From positions 106,666,682 to 106,730,681 of the forward strand of contig CM045762.1 in assembly GCA_025200525.1 (NCBI GenBank): a stretch of 64,000 bases of DNA, given 5' to 3'. Below, piece after piece: positions 58,700 through 64,000 of this stretch. The position numbers and the translations under genes were made by a program. The notes beneath the pieces were generated by a model. It was given only the letters and a program-made list of their open reading frames with translations. It was not told the origin of the DNA and ran no database searches. How positions within the stretch are numbered: the stretch's first letter is position 1; each line of letters opens with the position of its first letter. The DNA comes from Camellia lanceoleosa. Taxonomy: Eukaryota; Streptophyta; Magnoliopsida; Ericales; Theaceae.

Positions 58700-59788
58700 C
58701 TAAAAGTAAAATAACTTGAGATTGGCAGTGTTCCACGGCCTAGGAATTGCTTTGCCGTCCTCATCTTCCAAGTGGTATGCCCCTTTGCCTGCTAATCCGA
58801 CCACTTTGTAAGGACCTTCCCAATTGGGCCCTAACTTGCCATCTCCTGGGACCAATGTGTTTCCCATCACTTTGCGAAGTACCCAATCGCCAATCTTGAA
58901 CTGCCTTGGATGTACTGTTTTGTTGTATTTTCTGGACAACTCTTGCTGATAGGAGGCGATGTGAACCAATGCCTTTTCTCTTCTTTCTTCCGCGAGGTCA
59001 AGTTCTAATGCAATTGCTTCGGCGTTTAGGTCTGGATCAAAATTTTCGCTCCGAATGGTAGGAAGGCCAACTTCTAGTGGGATGACTGCTTCCATGCCAT
59101 ATGTTAGGGAGAATGGTGTTTCTCCTGTTGATCGCCGTGGCGTAGTGCGATAAGCCCATAAAACATGAGGGAGCTCTTCTGCCCACTTGCCTTTGGCTTT
59201 TTCCAACCTTTTCTTCAATCCGTCCAAGACTACCTTGTTTGACGCCTCTGCCTGTCCATTTGCTTGGGGATATGCCGGTGTGGAGTTGTAGAACTCTATC
59301 TTGTATTCTTCACAAAAGCTTCTGAAAATTCTGCCATCAAACTGAGTCTTGGTTATGCGAAATCGATGCTTTTGGTATGCCAAGCGAGTAATGATGTTTT
59401 GCGGACAAACTTCTTCACATCTTTCTCCTTGATTGACGCCAAGGCCTCTGCTTCCACCCACTTTGTGAAGTAGTCTGTTGCCGCAAGAAAGAACTTCCTG
59501 TTGCCTGGTGCTGTTGGGAGTGGTCCCACTATGTCTAAGCCCCACATTGCGAAAGGCCACGGACTAGTGAGTGGTAGGAGTTCTCTGGCAGGTTGATGTA
59601 TTTGATGTGCAAACTTCTGACACTTTTCGCATTTTTTGACATACTTCTCTGAATCCGCTTGCATGTATGGCCACCAATACCCTTGGGAAATAGCTCGGTA
59701 TGCCAATGATCTTCCTCCTTGATGGCTGCCACAAACCCCTTCGTGTATTTCGAACAAGAATGCTTCTACCTTGCTGGGGTGGACACAT
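58700..59788 (-). pseudogene. Element D integrase
   Basis: The N-terminal zinc region has HEGVCGSHQGGRSL and CEKCQKFAHQIHQPA. The core shows WGLDIVGPLP and ATDYFTKWVEAEAL. A frame change near 59370 separates it from NIITRLAY, and the second catalytic Asp region reads RITKTQFDG instead of a DNG motif. The Glu-containing PQANGQAEASNK is present, followed by WAYRTTPRRSTGETPF and a C-terminal chromodomain-like GDWVLRKV...GPYKVV. It ends LKLFYF at 58700. Integrase inserts cDNA into the genome; this one has lost a catalytic residue. Confidence 0.88.
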
Positions 59789-61182
59789 TTTAAGTAAGGT
59801 CCTGAGCGACTTCTTGTATCAAGCCAAGGATGGAGAGAGCCAAAATCGCTGCGACTTGGCTCTGATTTTGTTGGCTTCTTTCTTTTCTTCTGGTAGGGTG
59901 CCGTCTTTCAGGAACAGTATGATGGGATCCATCCAAGAAGGACCTAACTCCGCACAACATACCTCTTCAGCTTCTGGGTCTTCAATACTTGGCCTAGGCA
60001 GATAGTCGATCAGTAGAGGATGTGGGATGGAGGTATCTGCCATTAGGCTTCTGCTAGTTAAATCTGCTCTACTATTCTCCTCCGGCCAATTTGTTCTATT
60101 CTGACGACTTCGAACTTCTTGATCTCTGTCCTGACTAAGTCCTGGTACTTAGCCATTCTTTCATCCTTTGCTTCATAGTCGCCAGAAATTTGATTCACCA
60201 CCAACTGTGAGTCACTGTAGACCATAAGTTCGGTGGCCTTCATGTAGGCCGCTGACTTGAGTCCTGCTAGAAGCGCTTCGTACTCTGCTTCATTGTTTGA
60301 TGCGGGGAAGCCAAGGTTGATCGCTTGTTCCACCACTAGACCTTCTGGAGAGATGAGGACTATGCCAAGTCCTGCGCCATGTCGGTTGGATGCCCCATCC
60401 ACAAAGAGCTTCCACATCTCCCCTACAAACAACTTCCAGCATGTGGAGGGATCAGATGATGCCTTGGGGTCTTCCAGGTTGCTAATGTCTTTTTCAGAGT
60501 CCATAGTCGCAGTCTGCCCCTTGTCTTCTGATGGGCTCAAGTCCTCAGTTGTTGGCGAGTTTTGACTTGGTGTGGCAAGGTCTGCTTTCTCTTTGCCTTC
60601 TCTATTCTGGTCTGCCTCAGACTCCGGCTGAGTAACCTGGACTAGGGGTTGCGCTATTCCGGCGTCAATCTCCATCCCTAGTTCGGTTGTGTTAGTCAGA
60701 TCGATTGGGCAGACTTGGTGGCTTCCAGGAGTGAATTCTGCGACGAAGTCTGCCAAAGATTGGGCCTTTACCGCGGTTCTGGGTTGGAACTTTACATCAT
60801 ATTGTCCCAACTCCACTGCCCACTTCAAAATCCGCCCAGAAAAGTTCGCCCTCTCAAATAAAGCTTTTAGTGGAAAGGCTGTGAGGACGACAATGGTGTG
60901 GGCGTGAAAGTAGTGTGCCAACTTCCTGGAGGCCATCATTAAGGCCAGTGCTAACTTCTCTAGAGGCAAGTACCTTGTTTCGGCTCCCAGCAATGTCTTC
61001 TTGTCGACATAGAAGATAGGCGGTGTTGGATTCATACCTTTCGAACCAACCTTGCACTTCTGCGTCTTTGAGACTGCCAAATAGAGGAAGAGTTCTTCCC
61101 AGGTATGGGGGTAACAAGTAATGGTGGAGAAGACATGTACTCCTTCAGACTGGCCAGAGCTTTGTCGCATTCTTCGTCCCAC
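59789..61182 (-). pseudogene. Element D RNase H and second (archaeal-type) RNase H
   Basis: The first RNase H has [16 protein letters not shown] and [19 protein letters not shown]. After a Ser/Glu-rich linker, the second has [31 protein letters not shown] and [14 protein letters not shown], giving the D-E-D catalytic set. The expected EENSRAD motif follows in another frame (frame change near 60075), leading to PHPLLIDYLPRP and the RNase H-integrase linker up to 59789. Paired RNase H domains define Tat-type gypsy elements. They remove RNA from RNA:DNA hybrids during cDNA synthesis. Confidence 0.87.
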
Positions 61183-62277
61183 TCAAACTTAGCTTTTAAT
61201 GACTGAAAGAATGGGCGCAATCTGTCCGAAGACCGGCTGATGAATCGGTTAAGTGCTGCCGCCATGCCGGTGAGATGCTGCACTTCTTTCACTGAGTTCG
61301 GTCTCTCTAGCTCTTGAATTGCTTTGATCTGAGAAGGATCTGCCTCTATACCTCGATTGGTCACCAAGAAGCCTAAGAATTTGCCTGATCCCACTCCGAA
61401 AGCACACTTCGACGCGTTAAGGCGTAGCTTATGCTTTTTCAGGATCTCGAACATCTCACTTAGGTCCTTGAGGTGGTCACTCTCACTCTTGCTCTTGACC
61501 ACCATATCGTCGATGTAAGCCTCCATTGTTCTGCCCAACAATGGCTCAAACATCTTGGTGACCATTCTCTGAAACGTCGCCCCTGCGTTCTTTAGGCCAA
61601 AGGGCATGACCTTGTAACAATATAGTCCTCTTGGAGTGGTGAAGGACGTTACTTCCTGGTCTGGTTCGTGCATGGCTATCTGATGGTAGCCTCTGTATGC
61701 GTCAAGGAAGCTAAGCCTGCTATGTCCTGCTGTTAAGTCCACCAATTGATCGATCCTTGGCGGAAGCGTCCTTTGGGCATGCTTTGTTGACAGTTTTGTA
61801 GTCGACGCAGACGCGCCACTTCCCATTCTTTTTCGGCACTACTACCGTGTTAGAGATCCACCTGGGGTAGTGCACTTCTCTGATCGCCCCTGCTTCTAAC
61901 AAGTTACCCACCTCTTCGGCCACTATCTCGGTGTGGTGGAGTGCCGATCTGCGCGTGCGTTGGATGACTGGTCTAGCAGAAGGGTGGACATTGAGCTGAT
62001 GGCAAATGAAGTTGGGGTCAATGCCTGGCATGTCGTATGGGGTCCAGGCGAACACTTCGATGTTGGAGGTCAGAAATTCCAAGACCTCCAATCTCTCAGT
62101 GCTGGACAACGACGATCCAAGAAGGAAGAACTTTTCCGGGTTCTTCTCATCTATTCTGACTTCTACCAGGTCCTCCACTGCTTTTTGATCAGCCGCTTTG
62201 CCAACATCCGCGAATAGTTCATTACTCTCCGGTTCTTCAACCGAATGAACATATCCTTTGGCAAATACGGCTACCAT
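61032..62277 (-). pseudogene. Element D reverse transcriptase
   Basis: The N-terminal segment gives FAWTPYDMPGIDP, EVGNLLEAGAIREV and [15 protein letters not shown]. After a frame change at about 61760-61790 it continues [40 protein letters not shown] and the catalytic YIDD (near 61505-61519), then [19 protein letters not shown] and the connection region. It would synthesise cDNA from the element RNA. Only the frame change near 61770 and another at the RNase H junction are obvious. Confidence 0.9.
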
Positions 62278-62690
62278 TCGTTATGACGAAGCGCTTGGAC
62301 ATTATCTGGTCCCCATAGACTTCTTCTATTACTCCGGTGGTTGGGAAACCTCATCACTTGGTGGTAAGAGGATCCCACCGAGCGCATGGCGTGCAGCCAT
62401 GTTCTGCCTAAGATAATGTTGTAGGTGGAGGGGACCTTCAGCACCCAAAACTCTACTTGCTTCGTCACACTTCCTGCCCTGATTGGAAGGATGATTTTGC
62501 CGACCGGCCACTCCGGCATAGAATTGAATCCAATTAGAGGGATCTGACGGGGGCCAAGTCTTTGTCTTGCGGCTTGAGTTGCTTGAAGGTTTCATAGTAC
62601 ATGATTTACGCACGTTGCCTTGGTCAATCGAGAATCCGCAGCGTCAAAATCCTTGACTCGAGTGGCGACCAAAGGCATCGTTGTGTGGGC
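62271..62690 (-). pseudogene. Element D aspartic protease
   Basis: The active-site region reads IDQGN near 62615-62630, followed in another frame by IMYYETFKQL. The C-terminal flap region gives PVGKIILPI and YNIILGRTWLHAMR. At least two frame changes interrupt it. The DQG form of the active site is usual in Tat elements. Confidence 0.78.
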
Positions 62691-64000
62691 AATATATTAC
62701 ATCCAAGTCTTTATCCGAAAAGGACATGATGTTTGTCGCTTCTGTCCTCCCCCTTTTGACGACTGGTTGGGCACTTAGCACCTCTCTCAAGTGCTCTGCC
62801 TTTTTAATGGAACCTCTGAGCTCGCATACTCGCTCTGGTTCAAAGACTCCATGGATTACGTTGATGGTGCCTTGTGGCGGGGCGTCGATCGGCATTCCAT
62901 TGGGGAGGTTGTGGTCTTGGGGAGCTGGCTGCGCCCCTCCTTCTATGTATTTATCCAGGTGGCCTGCCGCCACCAATTCTTCCAGATGTTGCCTCAACGG
63001 CGTGCAGTTTTCAGTTCGGTGCCCCTTTTCCTTGTGGAAGGTGCACCTGGATCTGTCATCATAATCCCGGGCCTCGCCTAACTTGGCGAGCCACTTGAAA
63101 GGCTCGTCTCGAATCTCACTTGAGTATCTGGTAGATCGGCTTTTTGAACACCGTGGTTATGGCGATTCGGACTCTCAACCATCTCTTGTCTGGTCTTCAT
63201 CATTGTCACGTCGCCTGTCTATTTTGGTTTGGCGACCTACCGTATTGACCTTTCTTTGAGGTCTTCTTCTCTCGTGTTCTTGATGCGTGCAGTTTTGCCT
63301 TGGCACAGCGCCATCCTCTTCCACTGATGTCTTTGATGCACTCTCTCCATCGAGGCCTCCATGGTAAGTGGCGAGTCATGGTGATAGAGTCCCTCGATCA
63401 TTCATTGGAAGGCCTCTTTTGTATTAGCAATGGCGAGGTTGGTTAGGCGATCCCCAATCTGGTTGAATGTCTCCCGATGCGGCTTGTTGTATGACCTCGA
63501 GTCTCCTTGTCTCCCATGTCGATGGAAACAGCGGTCGATCTCCACCGAGTCTTTGTGTTAGATTACGAACGGCGTTACAAACGCCTCGCTTGATTCGCCC
63601 GAGGAGGCAATCTTGCCCTCTGGATGGTTCTCAAACCAAGTCAAGCCTAGGTCGCCGAGGCTTGAAGGGAATAGGATACACATCAACGCCTCATTCCGCC
63701 GGTATACAGCCATAACCTGGCGAAAGTGGCTCAAGTGAGTGTATGGGTCCGTCTTTCCTTCATACATCGTGAATTTGGGTTGTAGGAAGCCTGACGGAAG
63801 GGGCGCATTCTCAATCTCGGGGACGAATGGTGAGGTCTGCAACCTCGCCAATGCCTTATCCGCTGGTTCGTATGCCAAGTGCGGCCTTGGCATTCCAACC
63901 TCGACGCTTCCATGCGTCAGGAATATCGGCCGCAAGGCAGGAACCCTGTGGGGATCGCGCGCCCTGGCGTCCTCCTTCCATCGCGCCTTTTCTTCCAACA
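62644..64000 (-). pseudogene. Element D gag (runs past the window edge)
   Basis: The N-terminal part (63558-63998) shows PFVPEIENAPLPSGFLQPKF, TDPYTHLSHFRQVMAVY and FPSSLGDLGLTWFE, a typical Tat gag core. It breaks at a stop near 63558. The middle (63100-63557) is readable only in pieces (ETFNQIGDRLTNLA, EGLYHHDSPLTM, SRYSSEIRDEPFK-like). The zinc knuckle CTFHKEKGHRTENC lies at about 63010-63055, followed by LRQHLEELVAAGHLDKYI, then the linker to the protease. The true start is beyond 64000. Confidence 0.85.

Larger units (their letters stand above)
53386..64000 (-). mobile_element. Element D: Tat/Retand-like Ty3/gypsy element (5' end beyond window)
   Basis: The minus-strand order is gag, protease, reverse transcriptase, RNase H, a second archaeal-type RNase H, integrase, accessory region, polypurine tract and 3' LTR. 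Two RNase H domains and an antisense gene downstream of integrase are typical of the Tat lineage. All domains carry frame changes, so the element is inactive. The 5' LTR and primer site should lie to the right of 64000. It may also have inserted into the WAK-like gene, because the kinase's extracellular exon is missing from the host flank. Confidence 0.88.

Overview
The window is plant nuclear DNA, almost certainly from a repeat-rich flowering plant. The evidence is a wall-associated-kinase (WAK) type receptor kinase, a Sirevirus-type Ty1/copia element with an initiator-tRNA-Met primer site, Ty3/gypsy Tat-lineage elements, and plant mobile domain (PMD) genes. The species cannot be named from the sequence. 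Almost all of the window is transposable element, and every protein-coding unit recognised here is damaged.

Host sequence survives in three pieces (1-3496, 22107-22806, 51515-53385). The first carries the C-terminal kinase exon of a WAK-like gene on the minus strand (2239-3194). The last carries the matching transmembrane and juxtamembrane exon (52360-52604). The intron between them now spans about 49 kb because retroelements inserted into it. A fold-back MITE-like element with a second one nested inside lies at 645-1256.

Element C (3497-22106, minus) and element B (27552-45646, minus) are two copies of one family. Each has LTRs of about 3.7 kb, a primer site, a short gag and no recognisable pol. 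Each also carries a multi-exon PMD gene in antisense to gag. Element A (22807-51514, plus) is a Sirevirus-type copia element with gag, protease, integrase, reverse transcriptase/RNase H, repeated polypurine tracts and an extra 3' ORF. Element B sits inside A's pol, flanked by a perfect GTCCT duplication. Element D (53386 to beyond 64000, minus) is a Tat/Retand-like gypsy element with gag, protease, reverse transcriptase, two RNase H domains and integrase. An antisense gene and a 65-bp hairpin array lie between its pol and 3' LTR.

The most interesting pattern is that accessory genes inside the retroelements seem to carry promoter-like modules resembling those in the same element's LTRs. In B and C a CCGGC-rich cassette faces both the LTR TATA box and the antisense PMD gene. 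In A the CGCTCGAGCG palindromes of the LTR recur, followed by a TATA-like box, ahead of the extra 3' ORF. Other notable features are a G-box minisatellite, a hairpin motif conserved in three places, a second gag-like domain in A, and clustered small lesions at CAG/CTG sites that may be sequencing artefacts.
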